NCBI RefSeq assembly: GCF_030817275.1
Contig: NZ_JAUSZD010000002.1
Coordinates: forward strand, 2,790,001-2,854,000
Direction: 5' to 3'
Length of the DNA stretch: 64,000 nt
From: Paenibacillus sp. V4I7
GTDB taxonomy: Bacteria; Bacillota; Bacilli; Paenibacillales; NBRC-103111
Both the position numbers and the translations under genes were made by a program. Positions 41,743-50,050 of the stretch are shown here, in pieces. The notes under the pieces are model-generated. The model was not told the origin of the DNA. It made no database searches and saw only the letters and a program-made list of their open reading frames with translations. Position 1 is the first letter of the stretch. Each line of letters begins with the position of its first letter.

Positions 41743-43476
41743 CTATAATTGATCAAACTGCATTTTGTAGAACTTTGCATATATACCATTGTTTTCAATA
41801 AGCTTTGTATGTGTACCTTCCTCTGCAATCCCATCTTCCGATAAGACAATAATCCTTTTTGCACTTTTTATTGTGGACAGCCTATGTGCAATTACAAAGG
41901 CAGTGCGGTTCTTAGCTAACTTTTCAAAACTTTCCTGAACCACCCTTTCGCTCTCATTGTCTAGGGCGGAAGTGGCTTCATCCAATATAAGGATAGGAGG
42001 GTTTTTTAAAAATAGACGTGCGATACTTATGCGTTGTTTCTGACCGCCTGAAAGCTTTACGCCACGTTGACCTATATAGGCGTTGTAGTCATCCGGAAGT
42101 CCGATAATAAATTCATGAGCATTAGCATTTATGGCAGCGTTGATCATTTCCTCATCGGTAGCCCCAGGCTTCCCGTACAAGATGTTCTCTTTAATCGTAC
42201 CCGAAAACAAATACACATCTTGTTGTACGATCCCAATATTGTCACGCAATGATTTTAGCCTTATGGTTTTTATATCCGTACCATCGATTTTTATTGTACC
42301 TTCACTGGTGTCATAAAAACGCGGGATTAAACTGCAAAGGGTCGTTTTTCCAACTCCAGAAGGTCCTACAAGTGCTACATATTCACCGGGTCTTGCTGTA
42401 ATGTTTATATTCTTAAACACATAATTCGAGTCGCTGGCATACTGGAAGCCTACGTTTACAAATTCCACTGAACCCTTTACATTGCTTAGCTCAGTAGCAT
42501 CTTTGGCATCGGTAATGTCCGACTCAATCGCCATAATTTCCATAAAACGTTCAAAGCCAGCCACCCCATTTTGAAGATTCTGAGTAAAGTTCACTAACCT
42601 CTTCACAGGGTCAATTAAGGTGTTTATGTATAACAAAAAGGTAATCAACTCGGTTAGAAGCAACTGGTTATAACTTATAAGAATGGCGCCTGCGACAACA
42701 ACCGAAATGTTAATCAATGAAATAAACCCAGTCAAACCATTGTAGAACAATGCTTCCACCAAATATCCTTTTTTCCTGCTTTCTAAAAAACGATAGTTAC
42801 TGCTTCTAAATTTATCCACTTCGATGTCTTCATTTACAAACGATTGCACAACTCGAATCCCAGAAAGGCTGTCTTCAATTTGAGCGTTTATATCTGCGAT
42901 ACGTTCTTTATTTTTTTTAAGAGCGTGCTTCATCTTGATGCTATAGTGATAGGCAAAAATAAACATGAAAGGTAAAATCAAAAAAATAGCTGACGCGAGT
43001 ACCCAATTTATACTTAGCAATATAATGAACGAGCCCAGGATTCTCACCAAAGAGATTACCGTATCTTCTGGTCCATGGTGTGCAAGTTCGGATACATCGA
43101 ATAAGTCTGTAGTTATCCGAGACATCAGTTGCCCAGTTCTGGCATTATCGTGATACGAAAACGAGAGCTTTTGAACATGCTGAAACAAATTTTTTCGCAT
43201 GTCAGACTCGATTTTTGCCCCCATCGCATGCCCAAAATAGTCGGTATAGAAGTTGCTGACATACTCCACGACCATCAGAAATAAAAAGATGCCAACCATT
43301 TTAAAAACTAACGTAACATCGATTCCTTCGTCACTTATTGCGTTTTTGGTTATTTGATTTACCAGCAAGGGATAGGCAAGTACGGTCATCGAAGCTAGTG
43401 CTGCAAAGAACAAATCAGCAAACAACACTTTTTTATAAGGTTTGTAGTAAGCTAGAAACTTTTTTAACTTTTCCAC
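41743..43476 (-). CDS. ABC transporter, fused permease and ATPase (multidrug/lipid exporter type)
   Basis: 577 residues. Six membrane segments in the first about 310 residues form an ABC type-1 exporter domain, with ARTGQLMSRITTDL as a coupling helix. The ATPase has Walker A GPSGVGKTTL, Q-loop IVQQDVYLFSG, signature LSGGQKQRISIARL, Walker B ILILDEATSALD and switch AHRLST. It works as a homodimer or heterodimer at the membrane and resembles BmrA/YfiB/MsbA-like exporters. ATTGGAGGAATAG precedes the start. The substrate is unknown. Confidence 0.94.
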   Translation of the reverse strand: MEKLKKFLAYYKPYKKVLFADLFFAALASMTVLAYPLLVNQITKNAISDEGIDVTLVFKMVGIFLFLMVVEYVSNFYTDYFGHAMGAKIESDMRKNLFQHVQKLSFSYHDNARTGQLMSRITTDLFDVSELAHHGPEDTVISLVRILGSFIILLSINWVLASAIFLILPFMFIFAYHYSIKMKHALKKNKERIADINAQIEDSLSGIRVVQSFVNEDIEVDKFRSSNYRFLESRKKGYLVEALFYNGLTGFISLINISVVVAGAILISYNQLLLTELITFLLYINTLIDPVKRLVNFTQNLQNGVAGFERFMEIMAIESDITDAKDATELSNVKGSVEFVNVGFQYASDSNYVFKNINITARPGEYVALVGPSGVGKTTLCSLIPRFYDTSEGTIKIDGTDIKTIRLKSLRDNIGIVQQDVYLFSGTIKENILYGKPGATDEEMINAAINANAHEFIIGLPDDYNAYIGQRGVKLSGGQKQRISIARLFLKNPPILILDEATSALDNESERVVQESFEKLAKNRTAFVIAHRLSTIKSAKRIIVLSEDGIAEEGTHTKLIENNGIYAKFYKMQFDQL

Positions 43477-43908
43477 GAACTATTCCTCCAATTTATCCTT
43501 CTTTTAAGCATTAAAGTGTTTTCTATAGTGAAATTGTTGATCATATTCACAGATGTAAAACTTTTCATCTTTACCACTCCAATCGTTTTATTTTCATGGT
43601 AGCATCCCAAACCAGGCACCACAATTTAACAAATCATTATAATCAATTCTTATCATCATAGGACTATTGTATGTACATTGGTAAGTCTGGAAAAACCTAA
43701 TACTTGAAATGATCGATGTGAATATGATATCTTCATATTTCATGGGTGAATGAGCTGGTGAGGATCACTCTTTCCATGGAGAAGCCGTGGCTGATGGTTC
43801 TCATAATAAATCGCATGACCAAGTCTGTTCGGCATATGCTGGATCAATCATGGTCTTTTTTTAATTTAAGTAGATCATTTATTAGAAAAGGTAAGAGGTG
43901 AAAAGCGA
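43477..43908. other. Intergenic region between the divergent exporter and exonuclease genes
   Basis: AT-rich promoter region for both genes. A 42-codon plus-strand frame (43778-43906, MEKPWLMVLIINRMTKSVRH…) ends in the ribosome binding site of the exonuclease gene. It has only a weak ribosome binding site and no recognised relative, so I do not call it. Confidence 0.35.
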
Positions 43909-44676
43909 GTGCATTATATAGTTATGGATATGGAGTTCAATGGTAGGAGACACTACGATATATATCCTATGGAGACTATTGAAATAGGGGCTGTAAAATT
44001 AAATGAGCAATTGGAAATTGTCGATACGTTCCAAAGCTTTATTCGTCCTAAATTTCCTTTAAATAGATTTGCACTGCAGTTTTGCGGTATTACAGAAGAA
44101 ACATTATTAAAAAGTAAGCCTTTTGAGGTAGTTATAGAGAAATTTAAAAAATTTTGCGGCAGCGATTTTAAATTGATTGCATGGGGCGGCAGCGATTTCT
44201 TTACTTTACTAGTTGATTGCAAAGTGAATCGTATTAAAAATGAATGGGTAACTACTCATTTATTGGACATGACTCGTTTTTTTGAAGGAGGATTGCAACA
44301 AGCTTTAGAAGATCATGGCCTTCATTTCATAGGGCAAAGCCATTCAGCATTGGATGATGCTTTAAATGCTGTGCATTTATTGATGTTAAAACCAGGGCTT
44401 GTAAATGATACGAATTATTTCATACCAGACCCTTTCAAAATATGTACGGGCGGCATAAAGAAATGGATCCAAATTTCCCTGGACGAAGCTCTTCAAAATA
44501 ACCGAATGTTAAGATGGGACGATTTTTTAAGGGATCAGAATACGCAAAAGTATATATCCATTATGAACTTAACCGATAACGAAATTGGAATGGTACAAAA
44601 GTTATTTAATAAATTTGCCCAAATGAAGTATGGTTCCAAATTTCATTTCATACGGAGCAACAGCGCTATTAGCTAG
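43909..44676 (+). CDS. DnaQ-like 3'-5' exonuclease (KapD-like)
   Basis: 255 residues, start GTG 43909 behind AAGAGGTGAAAA. The DEDDh exonuclease motifs are present: YIVMDMEFN (D, E), IAWGGSDFFTL (second D region) and GQSHSALDDALNAVHLL (H…D). The domain covers about residues 1-170 and is followed by about 85 residues of unknown function. KapD of B. subtilis, linked to the KinA sporulation pathway, has the same fold, but the longer tail makes a direct equivalence unsure. AT-rich. Confidence 0.8.
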   Translation: MHYIVMDMEFNGRRHYDIYPMETIEIGAVKLNEQLEIVDTFQSFIRPKFPLNRFALQFCGITEETLLKSKPFEVVIEKFKKFCGSDFKLIAWGGSDFFTLLVDCKVNRIKNEWVTTHLLDMTRFFEGGLQQALEDHGLHFIGQSHSALDDALNAVHLLMLKPGLVNDTNYFIPDPFKICTGGIKKWIQISLDEALQNNRMLRWDDFLRDQNTQKYISIMNLTDNEIGMVQKLFNKFAQMKYGSKFHFIRSNSAIS

Positions 44677-44744
44677 CCGATTCTGTAACTGTAAAGTATA
44701 TTTATTCCGAATTCATGGTAATCTAATCCCATAGATTGTATATA

Positions 44745-44778
44745 TAATAAAGAGCCCCAGTATGGAGGCTCTTTATTA
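44745..44778. terminator. Bidirectional terminator
   Basis: TAATAAAGAGCC (44745-44756) pairs perfectly with GGCTCTTTATTA (44767-44778). It lies between the convergent exonuclease gene and the tiny gene at 44802. Confidence 0.85.
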
Positions 44779-44801
44779 CTTTCTAAAGCTGAATAAAAAA
44801 G

Positions 44802-44891
44802 TTATTTCTGAGACGAGGGTTCGATTTTGACTTTTACCGGATTAGCATGTGGCAGTTCAAATTCAGGCGGCTTGCTCTTCTTTTTAGTCAT
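44802..44891 (-). CDS. Very small protein, 29 residues, lysine/proline rich
   Basis: ATG 44891 is preceded on the minus strand by CGGGGAGACGAACCC, a strong ribosome binding site. The product MTKKKSKPPEFELP…VKVKIEPSSQK is hydrophilic, basic at the start and ends right before a perfect terminator. Start signal, size and terminator together support a real gene. Function unknown; small spore or ribosome-associated proteins can look like this. Confidence 0.6.
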   Translation of the reverse strand: MTKKKSKPPEFELPHANPVKVKIEPSSQK

Positions 44892-45151
44892 GGGTTCGTC
44901 TCCCCGTGAGATGCAGGAACATATGGAGCATAAATTACGATGGCCCCCGAGAGAAGATGGAGAACGCTGGGTCCAATACAAAAGGATCTCAGTCGAAATC
45001 AATCGACCAAGCTCCTCTTTGCTTTATTACTTGATTAAATTCTATAAAAAATCAATTCCATCTCTGCTCTTGTAGTGTTTTGGAGAGAATCAAGGGTCTG
45101 GCCGTCACCCTCAGTCAAATGAGGCCCCCGGTTCAGTAGGTTTAAACCAAA

Positions 45152-45319
45152 TTAATTGCCATCAACACTAGGATGGATTATCTCTTGTCTAGATTCTTCT
45201 TCAATGCGGTCATTATACTTTTTAACTTGTTCTGTTGTGAGGGAAGCTGTTGATGGTACTATACTCTCACGATCGTTATTTTTCACTTCCAATGACGTTA
45301 GGTTGTCATTTTGCGTCAT
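45152..45319 (-). CDS. Small acidic protein, 55 residues, unknown
   Basis: ATG 45319 lies behind GGAGGTGATATATA, a near-perfect ribosome binding site. The product MTQNDNLTSLEVKNNDRESI, then STASLTTEQVKKYNDRIEEE and IIHPSVDGN, is soluble and charged, with no membrane segment. It is divergent from the 57-residue gene at 45438, with about 118 bases between them holding both promoters. Similar short, intrinsically charged proteins are often sporulation-expressed in this group, but no motif proves it. Confidence 0.65.
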   Translation of the reverse strand: MTQNDNLTSLEVKNNDRESIVPSTASLTTEQVKKYNDRIEEESRQEIIHPSVDGN

Positions 45320-45437
45320 TATATATCACCTCCATATTTATTATTTTGACCTAACATTCCTTTGTTATGTGTCAGAAAATGAAGTGTTTGTATTATGTTC
45401 ACAACTTGTGGAGATAATTAGCAACGGAGGTGATTTT

Positions 45438-45611
45438 ATGTTAAATAATAACAATCTAACTGAAGCTGATATTGAAATAATTTTGAACGCAATTGATACC
45501 TCACGAGAGGCTCTAATGAAAGTGTACACGAAGGATTGGCTCCAAACTAAAATTGATGAGATAAAAAATAAGCTTGATGCGCAACAAAAGGAATTGGAAC
45601 GGAATCAATGA
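45438..45611 (+). CDS. Small helical protein, 57 residues, unknown
   Basis: ATG 45438 follows ACGGAGGTGATTTT, an ideal ribosome binding site. The product starts MLNNNNLTEADIEIILNAID and ends in a charged helix (TKIDEIKNKLDAQQKELER) likely to form a coiled coil. A terminator follows at 45637. The gene stands in one transcription unit by itself. Function unknown. Confidence 0.7.
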   Translation: MLNNNNLTEADIEIILNAIDTSREALMKVYTKDWLQTKIDEIKNKLDAQQKELERNQ

Positions 45612-45636
45612 GTTTGAAATATAGATTGTATCAACC

Positions 45637-45662
45637 AACCTCCTTAATATGGAGGTTTTTTC
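45637..45662 (+). terminator. Terminator of the 57-residue gene
   Basis: AACCTCC (45637-45643) pairs with GGAGGTT (45651-45657), followed by a run of T. Confidence 0.8.
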
Positions 45663-46133
45663 ATTTTTATTCCAACATTTTACTGCTATACTCTCCCACC
45701 AACCACTCTTGAAATGATTAACACAAATATGGAAGTATATGTATAATATTTTTTGTTATACAAAGGGGAGATGATAACAGCCGTTGAGATATAGGAGGGT
45801 GAACCTCCGAAGGCATTGACTATCACTAAAGTCAGTTGTTTTGGTTAGAACGCTGCTGGAAAGATTCCATTCTTGATGTCGTCTTGAAGAGAAGAGCGAT
45901 GCTGCTCATGTGAAAAATCGTTAACCTGAATGTAGATGAAAAAGAGGCTGTCCCAATGTTACCACACATGAGGGCAACCTCGTATGGGATGATAACAGCC
46001 TATGATAATGCAGGGGTTATTGTTGATCAGCTAGATAATGTGTTCACCGAATTATAAGTGCAGGTATCCTAAGTCCCGAAGAAGACTCTTTATTGAGAAT
46101 CCATAACAACTCTCAATAGCTTTTAGCATCCCC
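45663..46133. other. Intergenic region without a recognisable gene
   Basis: No coding frame convinces. The word GATGATAACAGCC occurs twice (around 45776 and 45988). The second copy pairs with AGGCTGT at 45945-45951 through ACAGCCT (45995-46001), bracketing about 43 bases. There is also GGAGGGTGAACCTCC near 45798. These may be a structured RNA or remnants; I cannot name them. Confidence 0.3.
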
Positions 46134-46778
46134 TTATGACCTAACTAAACCAGACAAATGTTTGGCAGCTTGGTCAGCATCTTTGTAGGCTTCTTCTAAT
46201 ACGACTTCCCGATTTCTAATAGCAGTACCTTGAGCTCTAATAATTTGATAATCTTCAAGGCCTAAGAAATTAAACATGGATTTGAGGTATTTATGAGAAT
46301 ATTCAACTTCCGTATACCAATCGTTATTGGTGTAGACGCCACCGCTTCCTTGGATCACAAGAATGCTCCGGCCGTCATTCAGCAGACCCACTGAGCCATT
46401 CTCCGTGTATTTGAAAGTCTCGCGGGCAATGAAGATGTTATCCATATAATCTTTGAGCTTTGTCGGAATGTTGAAGTTATGCAGCGGCATGGCAATGACA
46501 TACTTATTAGCGCTTTTAAATTGTTGTAAGACTTCAGCCATACGCGAAGTCACTTTTTGCTCTTCAGCGGTGATCTGTTCACCCTGCGCCAATTTTTCCC
46601 ATGCGCTCAAAACCGTTTGATCGACCATGGGTACCTCTTCGCTATATAGATCGATTTGTTCGATGGTCTCACTAGGGTTTAATTCCTTATATACCTTCAA
46701 AAAATGATCGAGAACGTTCAAGGTGACAGAAGATGTGGACTTAATTTTGGGATGGGCATTAATGATAAGCATTTTCAT
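46134..46778 (-). CDS. azoR: FMN-dependent NADH azoreductase (AzoR family)
   Basis: 214 residues. The flavodoxin-like start MLIINAHPKIKSTSSVTLNV, then YVIAMPLHNFNIPTKLKDYMDNI (FMN-binding loop) and VIQGSGGVYTN, are those of AcpD/AzoR. It reduces quinones and azo compounds by two-electron transfer in the cytoplasm. GGAGAGAAA precedes the ATG. It is divergent from an Rrf2-type regulator, with a 15-base palindrome in front of azoR. Inducible control by that regulator is likely. Confidence 0.92.
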   Translation of the reverse strand: MKMLIINAHPKIKSTSSVTLNVLDHFLKVYKELNPSETIEQIDLYSEEVPMVDQTVLSAWEKLAQGEQITAEEQKVTSRMAEVLQQFKSANKYVIAMPLHNFNIPTKLKDYMDNIFIARETFKYTENGSVGLLNDGRSILVIQGSGGVYTNNDWYTEVEYSHKYLKSMFNFLGLEDYQIIRAQGTAIRNREVVLEEAYKDADQAAKHLSGLVRS

Positions 46779-46816
46779 TTTAATTTCTCTCCTTTAAAAT
46801 ACAATTGTCGTCATAC

Positions 46817-46831
46817 CTAATCGACGATTAG
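46817..46831. promoter_or_regulatory. 15-bp palindrome ahead of azoR
   Basis: CTAATCGACGATTAG is a perfect palindrome around a central base, about 40 bases upstream of the azoR start. A candidate operator. Confidence 0.6.
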
Positions 46832-46936
46832 TCATATCCATAATATAATCCTTAACAAATCAGTTGTCAAACTCCTATTAATGGGAATAGTGTAGAAAGG
46901 GTATGAACAGATTTGACATTTTTTTTCTTTTATATC

Positions 46937-46952
46937 TTAATATAAATATTAA
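46937..46952. promoter_or_regulatory. AT-rich palindrome in the Rrf2-gene promoter
   Basis: TTAATATAAATATTAA lies downstream of a TTGACA (46914-46919) and about 30 bases ahead of the regulator's ATG. A possible autoregulatory site, distinct in sequence from the azoR palindrome. Confidence 0.45.
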
Positions 46953-46983
46953 CTAAGTTCGTAATAAGGAGTGGGTGTTTTTT

Positions 46984-47484
46984 ATGCAGTATAGTATTGG
47001 CGTTGAATATGCACTGCACTGCCTTGTATATTTAATCGAAGTTCCACCAGATTCCAGCGTTGGTATAAAAGAACTTTCCGCTTTTCAAGGAATTTCTGAA
47101 ACGTACCTCTCTAAGATGTTTGGCAAATTAACAAAGGCTGGTATCGTTAAATCCACTCCTGGTGTTAAAGGCGGTTATAGTTTGTCCAAGTCTCCAGAAG
47201 AAATTTCTTTTTTGGACGTAATCGATGCAATTGAAGGCATAAATCCTATTTTTCAATGCAAAAACATAATTGCAAACGGCCTACTGTACCGAGATAAGGA
47301 GTGTACATCTTGTACAGCAGATACGCCTCCTTGCACGATAAATTTAGTTATGCTAGAGGCAGAAGAACATATGAGGTCGTTTCTCCGAAGCAAGACACTG
47401 AAATGGTTGAATGAGGATTTGGAGCGAGTCCTGCCGAAACAAATACGCTACGATACCCGAAAATATTTTTCTGCGCCAAAGTAG
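46984..47484 (+). CDS. Rrf2 family transcriptional regulator
   Basis: 166 residues from ATG 46984, behind AAGGAGTGGG. SIGVEYALHCLVYLIEVP, then SVGIKELSAFQGISETYLSKMFGKLTKAGIVKSTPGVKGGYSLSKSP, is the Rrf2 winged helix. Cysteines in IFQCKNI and KECTSCTADTPPC sit where IscR/NsrR-like members bind an iron-sulfur cluster or where thiol-sensing members react. It is divergent from azoR and presumably regulates it in response to electrophiles or nitrosative stress. Confidence 0.9.
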   Translation: MQYSIGVEYALHCLVYLIEVPPDSSVGIKELSAFQGISETYLSKMFGKLTKAGIVKSTPGVKGGYSLSKSPEEISFLDVIDAIEGINPIFQCKNIIANGLLYRDKECTSCTADTPPCTINLVMLEAEEHMRSFLRSKTLKWLNEDLERVLPKQIRYDTRKYFSAPK

Positions 47485-48010
47485 TTGATTAATAAGGGAT
47501 AATAAAGTAACGACAAGTGTTTTTCAGCTAAAAAGTTGATTATTTCTATTAGATTTTATAAATCTATCTGGAGGCTTGGAGAGAGGTTAATTCCATTACA
47601 GTTGAAAGAGGGATACCGGTTCCTGCTTTTGCTTTTGTCTAGCCTACTTCGAAAGATAACGGAAAGAAGAACTGCCACGAACCTGCTACACGCGCAGCGG
47701 GATGAAGGAGAATTCTTTAATTTTTATCTCGAATACAAAACTTAAATCTTGTAACCTATTAGTTCGATGAACTTCCTGAAACCAAGATTGAGTTCACCAA
47801 ATAGAAAAGTCCAAATGGCTAAAGTCAATTAGCTCATTGGACTTATTTACGTTGGAATTGTTCATAAACAATACTACTCAAAGCGCTATTAACATGGCTT
47901 CCAAATTGACGATCGAGAATAGTACAGGTCCATTAAGAATTTGTCGAATCCTGGGCATACAATTCACCATAAACTCTTTTGATTCCCTGTTCTCGTTTCA
48001 TAAATGCATA
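47485..48010. other. Intergenic region without a recognisable gene
   Basis: A 69-codon plus-strand frame at 47536-47745 lacks a ribosome binding site and known motifs. A hairpin AAGTCCAA (47807-47814) / TTGGACTT (47837-47844) with weak inner pairing could end transcripts from the right. Confidence 0.4.
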
Positions 48011-49048
48011 TTATTTCCTTTTTACTAAGCGTTCTCGATCCTCAAGATATGGGGGTTCCTCAAGCCATTCATGTTTAATCATTATTTTTGCACCGTCATC
48101 TGTTAATTTCAACATTTCAGCTACAAGGCGAGTATATGCTAATGCTACATCAGATCTTTGTACTGATGCTATTGCTGTACCGTAAAAACCCGCTGTTGTG
48201 GCACCAAGAAGTGCTTTATGATGCATCATTAGTCTGTCAGAGAACGTTGGCTCGATAGAAGCCAATATTTCTGCGTCCTCAGATTTAGGAACAGGTAAGT
48301 TATGTTCGGCAAGGATTGCCTCGAGAACATTAATTTGTTTTTTATAAACTTGAATCCCTCGCCAGAAATACGCACGAATTTCCTCTGACTTTGCTACTTG
48401 GGAAAAAGCAAGGGTAAGTGCTTTACTGACTTGTATTTTCTTTAAATCCCAAAAGAGATGGGTAACTTCAATGCAATTTAATGGTCTTTGTTCTCCGAAA
48501 AAGCCTGCAAGAAAACTTTGTTTCTCAGCAAATTCAACTTGATTATTTGGGTTAATTGAAGGTGGTCGAGATATTATACCTTGTTCTAGGGCAACATCTA
48601 ACGATTTATTGAATAGTTCCATTGTTTCATTCTGACATTTAACATAATATTCTCTAATGTCTGTTCGTACAGACGTGCCTAGAGCGGCAGAATATCCACC
48701 CAATCCATTAACACTCATAATATAGATGTAAATTAAACAGAATTGATCACTAAATAATTGTTGGGTTTTTGGATAAACATCATCGTCTGTAAAACCATGT
48801 GGAATGGCAAATTTTTCTTCGTTTAAAAAAAAGGAAATCTGTTCAATTTGTCGTTTTGCAATGTCATCAGCAAATTCAATTATATTTTTAACGTCTTTAT
48901 TAATGATAAATTGTAACATATGTTTGAAGATACAAATTGCCATGGTGTCGTTTTGGTATTGCGACCAAAGGTTTGCAACTTCAGGAGCAGTTAATCTGGG
49001 CGTATGCTCTATATCGTTGGATTCATAAAATTGAATTGGACTTTTCAT
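48011..49048 (-). CDS. DUF3231 family protein
   Basis: 345 residues from ATG 49048, chosen because AAAGGAGCGGATT lies directly ahead; a longer frame to 49156 has no such signal. Two related helical halves are visible: the first with LTAPEVANLWSQYQNDTMAI and FKHMLQFI, the second with LNCIEVTHLFWDLKKIQVSKAL and MMHHKALLGATTAGFYGTA. This is the duplicated four-helix layout of DUF3231, related to spore coat protein F-like folds. It is likely a sporulation-linked structural protein, though this is inference from the family. Confidence 0.82.
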   Translation of the reverse strand: MKSPIQFYESNDIEHTPRLTAPEVANLWSQYQNDTMAICIFKHMLQFIINKDVKNIIEFADDIAKRQIEQISFFLNEEKFAIPHGFTDDDVYPKTQQLFSDQFCLIYIYIMSVNGLGGYSAALGTSVRTDIREYYVKCQNETMELFNKSLDVALEQGIISRPPSINPNNQVEFAEKQSFLAGFFGEQRPLNCIEVTHLFWDLKKIQVSKALTLAFSQVAKSEEIRAYFWRGIQVYKKQINVLEAILAEHNLPVPKSEDAEILASIEPTFSDRLMMHHKALLGATTAGFYGTAIASVQRSDVALAYTRLVAEMLKLTDDGAKIMIKHEWLEEPPYLEDRERLVKRK

Positions 49049-49159
49049 AATCCGCTCCTTTATTTTTGTTGTTAGTTGCTTAATATATAATGTTTCCAAA
49101 CAGAGTAAGTCTATTCCCAATATTAGGCTGCTTATGTGCAATTGTGACAAAGTCATTAA

Positions 49160-49180
49160 AGTAACGGAGAATGATAGTTA
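49160..49180. repeat. Single left end of family A
   Basis: AGTAACGGAGAATGATAGTT matches the opening of the copy at 1487. No hairpin or right end follows. Confidence 0.35.
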
Positions 49181-49404
49181 AACAATTGAAGGGCTAAAGT
49201 ATTCTTTACATAGTCCGGGGTTCAGTTCCCATTATTATTTAATCGATTGAAGATTGGAGAGCATGAGAGGGTAGCTATCTCTAATCATTAATTCCCGGTT
49301 AGAACAATAACAGGTGCAAGTTCGGGCTGCCCGACTTTCAATGCACGATGAATGGTACAATGTGAATATAAGTAGAAATTAACACTAACGGAAGGATGTT
49401 AAGC

Positions 49405-49538
49405 ATGAGCGAATCCAATCAGGAGTATATCGTAATCTCGGGTGCGAGGGAAAACAATCTCAAGAACGTATCCATGCGCATTCCTAAGCGGAAAATCACC
49501 ATTTTTACCCCCCACCGCGGGAAGCGCATTAAGTACAT
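49405..49538 (+). pseudogene. UvrA-like ABC ATPase, N-terminal remnant
   Basis: GGAAGGATGTTAAGC precedes ATG 49405, which opens MSESNQEYIVISGARENNLK, then IPKRKITIFT, exactly as in UvrA and UvrA-like drug-resistance proteins up to the residue before Walker A. The Walker A region is then corrupted and the frame stops at TGA 49540-49542. The marR promoter starts at this point. Everything downstream of the first about 35 residues is lost. Confidence 0.75.
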
Positions 49539-49567
49539 TTGACATTGGTTTGACATCAAACTATAAT
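49539..49567 (+). promoter_or_regulatory. Consensus leaderless promoter of marR with operator in the spacer
   Basis: TTGACA (49539-49544), a 17-base spacer and TATAAT (49562-49567), a perfect SigA promoter. GTTTGACATCAAAC (49548-49561) fills the spacer. ATG 49574 is 7 bases past the -10 box and no ribosome binding site exists. Confidence 0.88.
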
Positions 49568-49573
49568 GTGGTT

Positions 49574-49996
49574 ATGCAAAATAGAGATGCCATTTCATTA
49601 ATTTCCAAAATTAGAGAGAAAGTTAATCGGTTTATTGTAGCAGAGATGGTGAAGTATGGGATAGACGGTATTGGCACTTCACATGGTGATATCATCTATG
49701 AGCTGTTTAAGAAGCCCAGACTCACTATGGCGGACATTTCAAAAGGGATTAATAAGGATAAATCTACAGTCACAGCACTTGTTGACAAGTTGGTCCGGCT
49801 CGGATATGTGACAAAGGAAAGGGACAGAGAGGACACGAGGGTTGTTTATGTCACTTTAACTCATAAGGGGAGTGAACTGAAACCGATCTTTGAATTAATA
49901 TCTAAAGAAATGTTAGACGTGTTTTACTTAAACATCTCTGAAAAAGAAAAAGAAGATCTGCTTAACGTTTTAAAAAAGATTTATTACAACTTTTAA
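49574..49996 (+). CDS. MarR family transcriptional repressor
   Basis: 140 residues from ATG 49574, a start fixed by the promoter position; longer frames would begin upstream of the promoter. LTMADISKGINKDKSTVTALVDKLVRLGYVTKERDREDTRVVYVTLT is the MarR winged helix with its wing. The protein most likely binds GTTTGACATCAAAC in its own promoter and the identical palindrome at 50014 ahead of the hydrolase gene. The ligand is unknown; there is no cysteine in the DNA-binding domain. Confidence 0.92.
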   Translation: MQNRDAISLISKIREKVNRFIVAEMVKYGIDGIGTSHGDIIYELFKKPRLTMADISKGINKDKSTVTALVDKLVRLGYVTKERDREDTRVVYVTLTHKGSELKPIFELISKEMLDVFYLNISEKEKEDLLNVLKKIYYNF

Positions 49997-50013
49997 ATTT
50001 TTTTAAATAAATA

Positions 50014-50027
50014 GTTTGATGTCAAAC
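50014..50027. promoter_or_regulatory. Second MarR operator, ahead of the hydrolase gene
   Basis: GTTTGATGTCAAAC is the exact reverse complement of the palindrome in the marR promoter. It lies between the marR stop and the hydrolase ribosome binding site. Confidence 0.88.
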
Positions 50028-50050
50028 AAAATTACGAGGAGGAAATCATC

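Noticed and set aside
43750..43870. Possible riboswitch ahead of the exonuclease gene
   Set aside because: Some paired segments end in a T run (CATGACCA…TCATGGTC), but no known riboswitch core could be matched and the stem is weak.
45770..46010. Possible structured RNA with repeated GATGATAACAGCC
   Set aside because: Pairing is short and the loops long; there is not enough to call an RNA gene.
47536..47745. 69-codon frame after the Rrf2-type gene
   Set aside because: No ribosome binding site; composition uninformative; no motif.
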